DNA of 59,541 nucleotides. It comes from an uncultured Spirochaetaceae bacterium (GTDB lineage Bacteria > Spirochaetota > Spirochaetia > Treponematales > Treponemataceae). The stretch covers positions 1 to 59,541 of the forward strand of contig CADCCO010000003.1 in assembly GCA_902799965.1 (NCBI GenBank). The letters are read 5' to 3'. Of this stretch, positions 41,826 through 49,648 are shown piece after piece. How positions within the stretch are numbered: position 1 is the first letter of the stretch; the number at the start of each line of letters is the position of its first letter. The notes under the pieces were generated by a model. That model was not told the DNA's origin. It ran no database searches and worked only from the letters and a program-made list of their open reading frames with translations. Both the position numbers and the translations under genes were made by a program.

Positions 41826-42533
41826 ATGAAGCTTAAGAAACTTGCAGCCCTTTTTTCAGCCGCGCTTGTTTTATCCTTCGCCGCTTTCGCGCAGGACGAG
41901 GAAGAGTCAACCGTTGAGGGCGAATACATGAGCTCCATGGACGACATCGTCGTTCAAGAGCTTTCAAATTCAGACGAGCTTGAAAACAAGTTGATGGCCC
42001 TCCAGTTCTTGGAAGAAGCCGCCAACAACGGAAAAGTTTCTCCCGACATGATGGCCTCGCTTGACCACTTGGCCGGAGAGGGAACAAACACTCAAAGCCG
42101 CACAAAGGGCCGCGTAAGCAACAACTTCCCCGAAGTGCGCCGCGAGGCCTGCCGCATTCTTGGCAAGGTCGGCACCCCGGAAGCCGCCAAAAGCCTTAAC
42201 AAAATCGTAAAGGCCGACAACGAGCCCATGGTTCTTTCAGCCGCCATCAACTCTCTCGGCGAAATCGGCTTCAACGAAAACGACGAGACCACAAACACAA
42301 TCGCCTTTTACTCGGACCGCTTTGAGACTTTGAACCCGACCAGCTCCTTGGCGCTTGAAATCGTCAACGCCTACGAAAAGCTGGCTCCCAAGACAAAGGA
42401 CAGAAAGCCCATGCTCCAGTCGCTGCAGAGAATCGCGGTCGACTACCGCTTGGCCAAGCCCGTCCGCAACCGCGCCAAGGAAGTTTTGAACGCCCTCCGC
42501 AGCTCGGACGAAGGCGAAAAGAAGAAGAACTAG
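41826..42533 (+). CDS. Secreted HEAT-repeat protein
   Basis: 235 residues. Signal peptide MKLKKLAALFSAALVLSFAAFAQ. The mature protein is all helical with HEAT-like pairs: ELENKLMALQFLEEAANNGKV, FPEVRREACRILGKVGTPEAAKSLNKIVKADNEPMVLSAAINSLGEIGF and KPVRNRAKEVLNALRSSDEG. Probably a periplasmic scaffold; no partner is evident. GAGGAG precedes the ATG. Codons are biased like the highly expressed genes. It ends at a strong bidirectional terminator shared with the tRNA gene. Confidence 0.78.
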   Translation: MKLKKLAALFSAALVLSFAAFAQDEEESTVEGEYMSSMDDIVVQELSNSDELENKLMALQFLEEAANNGKVSPDMMASLDHLAGEGTNTQSRTKGRVSNNFPEVRREACRILGKVGTPEAAKSLNKIVKADNEPMVLSAAINSLGEIGFNENDETTNTIAFYSDRFETLNPTSSLALEIVNAYEKLAPKTKDRKPMLQSLQRIAVDYRLAKPVRNRAKEVLNALRSSDEGEKKKN

Positions 42534-42546
42534 CGCTTTTTGGCGC

Positions 42547-42584
42547 AAAAAAAACCGCCCGAGTCAATCGGGCGTTTTTTTTTT
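42547..42584. terminator. Bidirectional intrinsic terminator
   Basis: CGCCCGA (42556-42562) pairs with TCGGGCG (42568-42574), flanked by an A tract on the left and a T tract on the right. It can end both the HEAT-repeat gene (plus) and the tRNA-Arg gene (minus). Confidence 0.85.
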
Positions 42585-42614
42585 GAGAGATGCGGGCCTT
42601 TACCGGACGCATAG

Positions 42615-42688
42615 TGAGAGATGCGGGATTTGAACCCGCAGCCTTCGGCTCCGGAGGCCGACGCTCTATCCAGTTGCGCTAATCTCTC
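42615..42688 (-). tRNA. tRNA-Arg (anticodon CCG)
   Basis: On the minus strand the acceptor arms GAGAGAT/ATCTCTC, a D-arm AGCGCAACTGGATAGAGC, the anticodon stem TCGGC/GCCGA with loop CTCCGGA (anticodon CCG, reads CGG), and a TFC arm GCGGGTTCAAATCCCGC form a full cloverleaf. Discriminator base is A and CCA is not encoded. It has its own promoter, TTGACC-17-TATAAT at 42729-42701. Confidence 0.95.
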
Positions 42689-42700
42689 AATCGGAATGGA

Positions 42701-42729
42701 ATTATAGAAAAATCGAGCCGTTTGGTCAA
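42701..42729 (-). promoter_or_regulatory. tRNA-Arg promoter
   Basis: Minus strand TTGACC (42729-42724), 17 bp, TATAAT (42706-42701), ending 12 nt before the tRNA 5' end. Confidence 0.75.
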
Positions 42730-42738
42730 GGAAAAAAA

Positions 42739-43329
42739 ATGGAAAACATAATTTTGGCTTCTTCCTCGCCGCGCAGGCAGGAAATCCTTAAGTCGATGGG
42801 CATCCCCTTTCAAGTCGTATTGCCCAACGTGGACGAGTCCGCGTTCCAAGTCAAGAACGCTTCCGAGCTGCCGGAAGTTTTGGCAAAGGCCAAAGTCCAG
42901 GCGGTGGCGCGCTCCATGCCGCCCAAGCAAGTGATTCCCTGGATTTTAGGCGCCGACACCGTCGTCGTCATGGGCGGAAAGGTTTTCGGAAAGCCGCGCG
43001 ACCACCAGGAGGCCTTTGAATTCCTTTCGGCGCTGCAGGACAAAAGCCACCATGTGATCACTTCCCTAGCCCTTTACAACGGCCGCGCCCACAACATGAG
43101 CGTGCGCTCGGCTTCCACAAAGGTGACGTTCGCGCCGATGTCAAAAGAAGAAATCGAATGGTACATCGACACAGGCGACTGGCACGGAGCGGCCGGCGGC
43201 TACAGAATCCAGGGCATGGCCAGCTGCTTCATTTCAAAAATAGAAGGAACGAATTCTTGCGTGGTGGGCTTGCCTATTTTTGAGCTTTATGATATGCTGA
43301 AAGAGCAAGGATACTCAATCATCGATTAG
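42739..43329 (+). CDS. maf: Maf-like nucleotide pyrophosphatase
   Basis: House-cleaning pyrophosphatase acting on modified or canonical NTPs (dTTP/UTP or similar). 196 residues with [73 protein letters not shown] and [32 protein letters not shown], the full Maf signature. AAGGA precedes the ATG. It is immediately upstream of rpsB; the 184-nt gap is a structured leader. Confidence 0.92.
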   Translation: MENIILASSSPRRQEILKSMGIPFQVVLPNVDESAFQVKNASELPEVLAKAKVQAVARSMPPKQVIPWILGADTVVVMGGKVFGKPRDHQEAFEFLSALQDKSHHVITSLALYNGRAHNMSVRSASTKVTFAPMSKEEIEWYIDTGDWHGAAGGYRIQGMASCFISKIEGTNSCVVGLPIFELYDMLKEQGYSIID

Positions 43330-43331
43330 AT

Positions 43332-43510
43332 GGTCGCGAGGCGGACAAGCGCCGCCCCAAAATCCAAGCCGGAAAGCGAAAAGGCCGTCGGCCCGAACGT
43401 TTCCCGAAATTTTTCCGAAGGCTTCGCATGGCGACCGCCTTCGAGTAACAGAGTTGGCAGGAAAAGCGGCGGCAAAGGGCCGCCAGAAGTCTTTTCCGGT
43501 GAAGGAGAAA
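43332..43510 (+). promoter_or_regulatory. Structured leader upstream of rpsB
   Basis: 184 nt between maf and rpsB with no gene. Stems: GGCGG/CCGCC (43340-43344/43352-43356), GGCC/GGCC (43383-43393), a long-range GGTCGC/GCGACC (43332-43337/43431-43436), and a two-part hairpin GGAAAA/TTTTCC (43460-43465/43492-43497) enclosing GGCGGC/GCCGCC (43468-43473/43479-43484). The last hairpin ends just before the ribosome site GAAGGAG. This is the place and form of a ribosomal-protein autoregulatory leader; that role is inferred. Confidence 0.5.
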
Positions 43511-43513
43511 ATC

Positions 43514-44383
43514 ATGGCAGTAGTTACCATGAAGAGTTTGCTTGAGTCTGGCGTTCATTTTGGCCACCAAGTAAAGCGTTGGGATCCCCGCATGGCCAAG
43601 TACATTTTTGGCTCTCGCAACGGAATCCACATCATCGACTTGCAGAAGACAATCGCTGCAATCAAAGACAGCTACGAAGCGGTTCGCAAAATCGCCGCCT
43701 CTGGCAAATCAGTTCTTTTTGTTGGAACAAAAAAGCAGGCCCAGCAGGCCATCCAAAAGGAAGCCGAGCGCTGCGGACAGTTCTACGTAAACAACCGCTG
43801 GCTTGGCGGCATGCTTACAAACTTCAGCACAATCAAGAAATCGCTCCAGCGCCTCAAGAAAATTGAGAAGATGGAAGTCGACGGAACTTTCGAAAACCTC
43901 ACAAAGAAGGAAGTCGCCGGACTCCAGAAGGAAAAGTCTAAGCTCGAAAAGAACCTCGGCGGAATCAAGGAAATGAAGGAATTGCCGGGCGCGATTTTCG
44001 TAATCGACACACACAAGGAAGCCATCGCCGTGGCCGAAGCCCGCCGCATGGGAATCCCCGTTGTCGCCGTCGTGGACACGAACTCCAATCCCGAAGGCAT
44101 CGACTACCCCATTCCGGGCAACGACGACGCCATCCGCGCCATCACATTGTTCACTTCTATCATCGCCAACGCGGTTATGGAAGCCAACAACGAAGAAGGC
44201 CTCAAGATCATCGAAAACCTTGGCGACGAGGACGACGTTCAGACTGACGCCGCCGTAAAGCGCGAGGACGTTGAGATCGACGACTACTCCAACTACCAGC
44301 CCACAGAGAGCAAGGACGAGGACAAGGCCGACGACGAAGATTCCGCCAGCCAGATGGTTGACGAGGACAAACTCTACAAATAA
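43514..44383 (+). CDS. rpsB: 30S ribosomal protein S2
   Basis: 289 residues. [46 protein letters not shown] is the S2 N-terminus; [31 protein letters not shown] and [49 protein letters not shown] follow. An acidic C-terminal extension of about 50 residues is unusual compared with E. coli S2 (241 residues). ATG 43514 has GAAGGAG upstream; the longer frame reads through the leader hairpins. Followed by tsf 19 nt later. Confidence 0.96.
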   Translation: MAVVTMKSLLESGVHFGHQVKRWDPRMAKYIFGSRNGIHIIDLQKTIAAIKDSYEAVRKIAASGKSVLFVGTKKQAQQAIQKEAERCGQFYVNNRWLGGMLTNFSTIKKSLQRLKKIEKMEVDGTFENLTKKEVAGLQKEKSKLEKNLGGIKEMKELPGAIFVIDTHKEAIAVAEARRMGIPVVAVVDTNSNPEGIDYPIPGNDDAIRAITLFTSIIANAVMEANNEEGLKIIENLGDEDDVQTDAAVKREDVEIDDYSNYQPTESKDEDKADDEDSASQMVDEDKLYK

Positions 44384-44402
44384 TTAAAAGGAAAACACAG
44401 AA

Positions 44403-45236
44403 ATGGAAATCAAAGCATCTGACGTAAAGGCTTTGCGCGAAGCCACAGGCGCGGGCCTTATGGACTGCAAGAAGGCCTTGACTGAAGCCAACGGCGACGC
44501 CAAAGAGGCCGAAAAGATTCTTAAGGAAAAGGGCTTGGCCGCCGTAGCCAAGCGCGCCGAACGAGCCACTTCAGAGGGCCGCGTTTTTGTCCGCACTCAG
44601 GACAAGAAGATCGTCCTCATCGAAGTCACTTGCGAAACAGACTTCGTGGCCAACAACTCTGACTTCATCGCCGCCGGCGAAAAGCTTTTGGACATCACGT
44701 TCGCCAACGGCTACACGCAGGTTGAGCAGGCCCACAAGGACGTTCTCCTTGAGCTTGCCACAAAGACCCGCGAGAACATGACAGTCGCCAAGGTAAACGT
44801 AATCAACGTTCCCGACAACGCCGTCGCCGAAACATACGTTCACTCAAACTTCAAGACAGCCAGCGCCGTCGTCGTAAAGGGCTCGACAGCCGACGTCGTC
44901 AAGCAGTTCGCGCACGACTGCTGCTTGCACTTGGCCGCCTTCACTCCGGCCTACATCTACCAGAAGGACGTTCCGCAGTCTTACATCGACGAGCAGACCG
45001 AAATCTTCAAGGGACAGATGGACCAGGACGAAAAGATGGCCTCAAAGCCCCAGAACATCAAGGACAACATTCTTAAGAGCAAGGTCGCCAAGCACGTGGC
45101 CGAAATCTGCTTTGTTGACCAGATGTTCGTAAAGGACGACAAGGTCACTGTGGCCAAAAAGCTTGAGGAAACAGCCAAGGCCGCCGGAGCCTCTTTGGAA
45201 TTCGGCGACATCGTCTTGGACGTTCTCGGAAAGTAA
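44403..45236 (+). CDS. tsf: Elongation factor Ts
   Basis: Nucleotide-exchange factor for EF-Tu. 277 residues with the UBA-like N-terminus ASDVKALREATGAGLMDCKKALTEANGDAKEAEKILKEKGLAAVAKRAERATSEG and the core ETDFVANNSDF. The usual rpsB-tsf pair. Ends at a 16-bp-stem terminator. Strongly biased codons, as expected for a translation factor. Confidence 0.96.
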   Translation: MEIKASDVKALREATGAGLMDCKKALTEANGDAKEAEKILKEKGLAAVAKRAERATSEGRVFVRTQDKKIVLIEVTCETDFVANNSDFIAAGEKLLDITFANGYTQVEQAHKDVLLELATKTRENMTVAKVNVINVPDNAVAETYVHSNFKTASAVVVKGSTADVVKQFAHDCCLHLAAFTPAYIYQKDVPQSYIDEQTEIFKGQMDQDEKMASKPQNIKDNILKSKVAKHVAEICFVDQMFVKDDKVTVAKKLEETAKAAGASLEFGDIVLDVLGK

Positions 45237-45271
45237 TTTAAAAAACGCGGCGCTTGCCGCGTTTTTTAAAT
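45236..45271. terminator. Terminator after tsf
   Basis: A perfect 16-bp stem: ATTTAAAAAACGCGGC (45236-45251), loop GCTT, and its complement GCCGCGTTTTTTAAAT (45256-45271). T run on both strands. Confidence 0.88.
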
Positions 45272-45273
45272 GT

Positions 45274-45296
45274 CGAGTTTCGCCATGCGAAACTCG
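45274..45296. repeat. Second hairpin downstream of tsf
   Basis: CGAGTTTCGC (45274-45283) and GCGAAACTCG (45287-45296) with a CAT loop: ten perfect pairs, no T run. It lies 35 nt before frr and could be a REP-like unit or part of the frr leader. Confidence 0.5.
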
Positions 45297-45331
45297 CGGC
45301 ATGATATTAGATTCAATCGAAAGGGGATAAT

Positions 45332-45868
45332 ATGGCAGATAATGAAAGAATGGAAAAAACAATCGCGGCTCTCAAAGAGTCTTTTAACGGAATCAGGACA
45401 GGCCGCGCGTCAGCCTCTATTTTTGACAGAGTGCGCGTAGACTATTACGGACAAAAATCGCCCTTGAACCAAGTGGCCACCGTTTCAATTCCCGAAGCGC
45501 GCTCGGTGATAATCAACCCCTTTGACAAATCTTTGATTACCGAAATCGAAAAGGCGATTTTGACGGCTGACTTGGGCCTCAACCCGTCCAACGACGGAAA
45601 GGTCATCCGCATCGCGATTCCGCCGCTAACGGCAGACCGCCGCAAGGAATTGATCAAGCAGGCCAAGGCCACCGCTGAAAATTCCCGCACTTCAATCCGC
45701 AACATCCGCCGCGACGGAAACGAAGACCTTAAGAAAAAGCAAAAGGCCGGCGAAATCACAGAGGACGACCTCAAGAAGATGACCGACGAATTGCAAAAGA
45801 CGACGGACAAATTCATCGCCGAGATTGACTCAATCTACGCGGCAAAAGAAAAGGAAATAATGGAATAA
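45332..45868 (+). CDS. frr: Ribosome recycling factor
   Basis: 178 residues. MEKTIAALKESFNGIRTGRASASIFDRVRVDYYGQKSPLNQVATVSIPEARSVIINPFDKS and ADLGLNPSNDGKVIRIAIPPLTADRRKELIKQAKATAENSRTSIRNIRRD are classic. Slightly shorter than the usual 185 residues. AAGGGGA precedes the ATG. The stop TAA is followed directly by the uppS ATG. Confidence 0.96.
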   Translation: MADNERMEKTIAALKESFNGIRTGRASASIFDRVRVDYYGQKSPLNQVATVSIPEARSVIINPFDKSLITEIEKAILTADLGLNPSNDGKVIRIAIPPLTADRRKELIKQAKATAENSRTSIRNIRRDGNEDLKKKQKAGEITEDDLKKMTDELQKTTDKFIAEIDSIYAAKEKEIME

Positions 45869-46585
45869 ATGGATTCCCAAGCAAGCCTTCCCAAACACGT
45901 CGCTCTCATCATGGACGGAAACGGCCGCTGGGCCCAGAGCCGCGGCTTGCCCAGAACGGCGGGACACAAGGAAGGCTTGGAGGCGGCGAAGCGGATTGTC
46001 CGCGCGGCCGCCGATTTGGGAATAAAATACATAACGCTCTACACTTTCAGCACGGAAAACTGGAAGCGGACGCAAGACGAGGTTGGCTACCTTATGGGCT
46101 TGATAAAGCTCCACTTGCGGGCGGAATTTGAATTCTACAAAGAAAACCAAATTCGCGTTGAGCACATAGGAGACCTTGCCGGCCTTCCAAAAGAAGTTCA
46201 GACTGAAATCATTAACGCAAAAGCGGACACAAAGAATTTCACAGGAACCACTTGCGTCCTTGCGATAAACTACGGAAGCCGCGACGAAATCGTCCGCGCC
46301 GCCAACAAGGCCATCGCCGCGGGAAAAAGCCGCCTTGAAGAAAGCGACGTCAGCGCGAACTTTGACCTTGCGGAACTTCCCGACATAGACTTGCTGATAA
46401 GAACTGGCGGCGAAAAGCGCTTGTCGAACTTTTTGCTTTGGCAGGCGGCTTACGCGGAATTCATATTCAGCGACACCTTGTGGCCGGACTATTCGGCCGA
46501 AGAATTTAAAAAAGACGTTTTGGAATTTGAAGGACGGAACCGCCGTTTTGGGGGCTTGGAAAATAAAAAGGGGGCGGCAAAATGA
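45869..46585 (+). CDS. uppS: Isoprenyl (undecaprenyl) diphosphate synthase
   Basis: cis-prenyltransferase making the polyprenyl carrier for peptidoglycan. 238 residues with KHVALIMDGNGRWAQSRGLPRTAGHKEG (catalytic Asp16), TLYTFSTENWKR, NYGSRDEIVRAA, and DLLIRTGGEKRLSNFLLWQAAYAEFIFSDTLWPDY. It abuts frr with no spacer. The next gene overlaps as ATGA. Confidence 0.96.
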   Translation: MDSQASLPKHVALIMDGNGRWAQSRGLPRTAGHKEGLEAAKRIVRAAADLGIKYITLYTFSTENWKRTQDEVGYLMGLIKLHLRAEFEFYKENQIRVEHIGDLAGLPKEVQTEIINAKADTKNFTGTTCVLAINYGSRDEIVRAANKAIAAGKSRLEESDVSANFDLAELPDIDLLIRTGGEKRLSNFLLWQAAYAEFIFSDTLWPDYSAEEFKKDVLEFEGRNRRFGGLENKKGAAK

Positions 46586-47436
46586 AAGCGCCTGAAGTGA
46601 AAAAACTGATTGAACGCCTTATAATATTTTTTGTGGGAATACCCGTCGTGCTAGCACTTGTGTGGCTTCCCTACATCCGCCACTTGCCGCTGAACATAGC
46701 GATTTTCGGCGTGTCGGCCTTTGCCGCCTACGAGCTTTCGCTGATGTTCGGAACCAACGGCCAAACGCTGCCGCGCCCTCTTTTGATGGCGCTGACTCCC
46801 CTTGTGCCGCTGGCGGAATACTTGAACGTCATTTTTGGCTTGGACTATTTGTCCACAATCGCGCTTGTCCTTGCATCCTTTGTGATTTTTGCCGTTGAAA
46901 TTTTCACCGCAAAAGAATTCGCTATGTCCAACGCAAGAATCGCGCGCTCCCTGTGCGTCGTTTTGTACGCGGGCTTTTTGCCTTCGTTCATAACAAGAAT
47001 CAGCGGAATGGAAGATTCGTTCCCAAAGCTGGCGACATTCTTGGTTCTAGTATTCATCAGCGACAGCGCGGCCTGGCTTTTCGGAATGATCTTCGGCAAG
47101 AGCAACCGCGGCGTTGTCTTGGCAAGCCCCAACAAAAGCGTCGCGGGATTCTTCGGCGCCTTTTTGGGCAGCTTTGTCTTTGCCGTCATAATGACCCGCC
47201 TTGTCTTTGCAAAAGAATTCGCTTCTTTAACAATCGCAAAAACCGCCGTCCTTTCCGTTTGCGTGTGCGCGGCCGCCATTATTGGCGACTTGGCCGAAAG
47301 CGTCTTTAAGCGCAGCGCCGAAGTCAAGGACTCTGGAAACGTGGTTCTAGGACGCGGCGGCGTTTTGGACAGCGTCGACTCGGTCTTTATGGCCGCGCCC
47401 TTCTACTATTTCTTGATTTTCCTTTTGTTCAAATGA
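46582..47436 (+). CDS. cdsA: Phosphatidate cytidylyltransferase
   Basis: Makes CDP-diacylglycerol for phospholipid synthesis. 284 residues with about eight membrane helices and the C-terminal signature KDSGNVVLGRGGVLDSVDSVFMAAPFYYFLIF; also FISDSAAWLFGMIFGKSNRG and SPNKSVAGFFGAFLGS. ATGA overlaps join it to uppS and dxr. Confidence 0.94.
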   Translation: MKAPEVKKLIERLIIFFVGIPVVLALVWLPYIRHLPLNIAIFGVSAFAAYELSLMFGTNGQTLPRPLLMALTPLVPLAEYLNVIFGLDYLSTIALVLASFVIFAVEIFTAKEFAMSNARIARSLCVVLYAGFLPSFITRISGMEDSFPKLATFLVLVFISDSAAWLFGMIFGKSNRGVVLASPNKSVAGFFGAFLGSFVFAVIMTRLVFAKEFASLTIAKTAVLSVCVCAAAIIGDLAESVFKRSAEVKDSGNVVLGRGGVLDSVDSVFMAAPFYYFLIFLLFK

Positions 47437-48518
47437 AAAAGATTCTTGTCTTGGGAAGCACAGGCTCGATTGGAACGAGCGCCCTTGACTTGGCAAGGCG
47501 CCACAAGGACCGCTTTGCCGTAGCCGGCTTGCAGGCAAATTCTTCAAAGGAAGAATTGCGCTCGCTCGCCGCCGAATTCAACTGCCCTTCCACCCTTACA
47601 AGCCAAGACGGCGTTGACGGAATCGCCCGACTTTTGGACGCGGCCAAACCCGACATCGTAGTGAACGGAATCGCGGGCGCGGCGGGCCTTCTTCCGTCAA
47701 AAATGGCCGTCGAGCGGGGAATCGACTTGGCGCTGGCCAACAAGGAAACGGTCGTAATGGCCTGGCCCTTGATAAAAGCCGAGGCGAAAAAAAGCGGCGC
47801 GCAAATAATTCCCGTGGACTCGGAGCATTCCGCAATCTTCAACTTAATTCACTTTTGCGGCGCGAAAAACATTTCCGAAATCGTAATCACAGCCAGCGGC
47901 GGGCCTTTCAGAAGCCTGCCCAGGGAGCGTTTGGAATCCGTAACGATAGACGACGCTCTAAAGCATCCCACTTGGAAAATGGGAAAAAAAATCACGGTCG
48001 ATTCGGCAACGCTAGCCAACAAGGGCCTTGAGGTAATCGAGGCCCGCCGCTTGTTCGAAGAAAGCGGCGCGGAAATCAGCGTGGTCGTCCATCCGGAAAG
48101 CTTGATACATTCGCTTGTCAGGACAAGCGACGGAATTTTGTACGCGCAGATTTCCGAGCCGGACATGAGGCATCCGATTATGGGCGCCCTTTGCTGGCCT
48201 GAATACGTTGAAAGCGGCTTGGAAAAATTTTCTTTGGCCGGCCGCAGCATGAGCTTTTTCGAGCCGCGCCGCGACGACTTTCCCTTGCTTGCGATTGCCG
48301 AAGACGCGGCTAAAAAGCGCGGCGCGGAAACGATTGCCTTTAACGCCGCCGACGAAGTTGCCGCCCACGCCTTTATCGACAAAAAAATAAAATTCCTGGA
48401 CATCGCCCGCGCCGTTCAAAAGACGCTGGCCGCCGACTGGAGCCAAGCGCCGCGCGACTTTGACGACGTTTTTGAGGCGGACAAAAAGGCGCGCTCGATT
48501 GCGGAGGCCGCGCTGTGA
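47433..48518 (+). CDS. dxr: 1-deoxy-D-xylulose 5-phosphate reductoisomerase
   Basis: Second enzyme of the MEP isoprenoid pathway. 361 residues with the NADPH loop LVLGSTGSIGTSALDLARRH, ANKETVVMA, PVDSEHSAIFNL (metal ligands), ITASGGPFR, HPTWKMGKKITVDSATLANKGLEVIEA and HPESLIHSLV. Complete. ispH for the last step is at 31362. Overlaps cdsA (ATGA) and rseP (GTGA). Confidence 0.96.
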   Translation: MKKILVLGSTGSIGTSALDLARRHKDRFAVAGLQANSSKEELRSLAAEFNCPSTLTSQDGVDGIARLLDAAKPDIVVNGIAGAAGLLPSKMAVERGIDLALANKETVVMAWPLIKAEAKKSGAQIIPVDSEHSAIFNLIHFCGAKNISEIVITASGGPFRSLPRERLESVTIDDALKHPTWKMGKKITVDSATLANKGLEVIEARRLFEESGAEISVVVHPESLIHSLVRTSDGILYAQISEPDMRHPIMGALCWPEYVESGLEKFSLAGRSMSFFEPRRDDFPLLAIAEDAAKKRGAETIAFNAADEVAAHAFIDKKIKFLDIARAVQKTLAADWSQAPRDFDDVFEADKKARSIAEAAL

Positions 48519-49648
48519 CAATCGTTTTGGGCCTTATAATCTTAAGCTTTTTGGTTTTCTTTCACGAGCTGGGACATTTTTTCGCGGCCAAATTGTGCGG
48601 CGTTAAAGTTGAGGCCTTTTCGATTTTCATGGGGCCGGTTCTGCTCCACAAAAAAATCGGCGGCGTGGACTGGCGCCTTTCGCTTTTGCCGATTGGCGGC
48701 TACTGCAAGATGAAGGGCGAGCAGGATTTTGGAAAGGCCGTCGAAGAAGGCATGGCCTACATTCCCGGCGAAAAAGACTCCCTTTACGGAACGCATCCAT
48801 TGAAGCGAGCCTTGATCGGCTTTGCCGGCCCCTTCTTCAACTTGATTTTTGTTTACGCCGCCTGCGTGGCGATAGCGATGCTGGGCTGCGTCTACTACAC
48901 TAGAAGCGCCACGATAAAAATTCCTGACGATCCAAGCTTCGCCTCCCCCGCCCGCGAGGCCGGCATCAAAAGCGGCGACACGATAACAAAAATCGCGGGC
49001 GTCCGGATCAACGATTTTAGCGACATATTCGAGCAAGTGGCGCTTCGGGGCGACGAAGACCTTGAGGTTGAAGTTTTGCGCCCAACGGAAGGCGGCGGCC
49101 AAGAGACCTTGGTTTTTACCGTACACACTCTGCTGAACAAAAAAGAAGGGAACGGCATTTTGGGCGTGATGGCTGCGGGCGAAGTTATAGAAAAGGAAGA
49201 AAAGCCTCTTTGGCTTTTGCCCGCGTTGGTCCGGGGAGCGGCGGAAACAAAAAAAATTCTTTTCCAAACGCTAAAGAGCATCGGCGTTCTTTTTAAAGGC
49301 GTTGACGTCACCAACGCAGTCTCCGGCCCCGCCCGCATTTCAAGCATGCTGGGCGAAAGCGCCAAGGAAGGATTTGCCGCCGGCCTAAAGACAGGCGCCG
49401 TCGTTCTTTTGCAATTCATGTCGCTAATCAGCGTGTCGCTTTTTATAATGAACCTTTTGCCGATTCCGATTTTGGACGGCGGCTTGATTTTGTTCGCGCT
49501 TATAGAAGCGGCGGCCAAAAGGCAGATTCCTCCGAAGATTCAATATAAAGTCCAAATCGCGGGCTTTGGCGTGATAATGGCGCTGTTTTTGCTCGGATTG
49601 GGCGGCGACGTAAAATATTTTTTAAGCAAGGCGGGCGTTTTAAAATGA
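48515..49648 (+). CDS. rseP: Site-2 intramembrane zinc metalloprotease RseP-like
   Basis: Cleaves membrane anti-sigma factors or signal-peptide remnants. 377 residues: first helix with HELGH (17-21), a PDZ domain at about 130-200 (AREAGIKSGDTITKIAGVRINDFSDIFEQVALRGDEDLEVEVLRP), and a C-terminal NLLPIPILDGGLI supplying the third ligand Asp. Start is GTG, overlapping the dxr stop as GTGA, with GCGGAGG upstream. The SpoIIE phosphatase elsewhere in the window may feed related sigma signalling (inference). Confidence 0.93.
   Translation: MTIVLGLIILSFLVFFHELGHFFAAKLCGVKVEAFSIFMGPVLLHKKIGGVDWRLSLLPIGGYCKMKGEQDFGKAVEEGMAYIPGEKDSLYGTHPLKRALIGFAGPFFNLIFVYAACVAIAMLGCVYYTRSATIKIPDDPSFASPAREAGIKSGDTITKIAGVRINDFSDIFEQVALRGDEDLEVEVLRPTEGGGQETLVFTVHTLLNKKEGNGILGVMAAGEVIEKEEKPLWLLPALVRGAAETKKILFQTLKSIGVLFKGVDVTNAVSGPARISSMLGESAKEGFAAGLKTGAVVLLQFMSLISVSLFIMNLLPIPILDGGLILFALIEAAAKRQIPPKIQYKVQIAGFGVIMALFLLGLGGDVKYFLSKAGVLK

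Noticed and set aside
41122..42688. Arginine regulon formed by argH, the amino-acid transporter and tRNA-Arg
   Set aside because: Only argH and the tRNA have a definite arginine link; the transporter substrate is unknown and the genes have separate promoters.
43454..43513. Upstream start for rpsB adding 20 residues ([20 protein letters not shown])
   Set aside because: The added residues come from the leader hairpin; S2 homology and GAAGGAG support ATG 43514.
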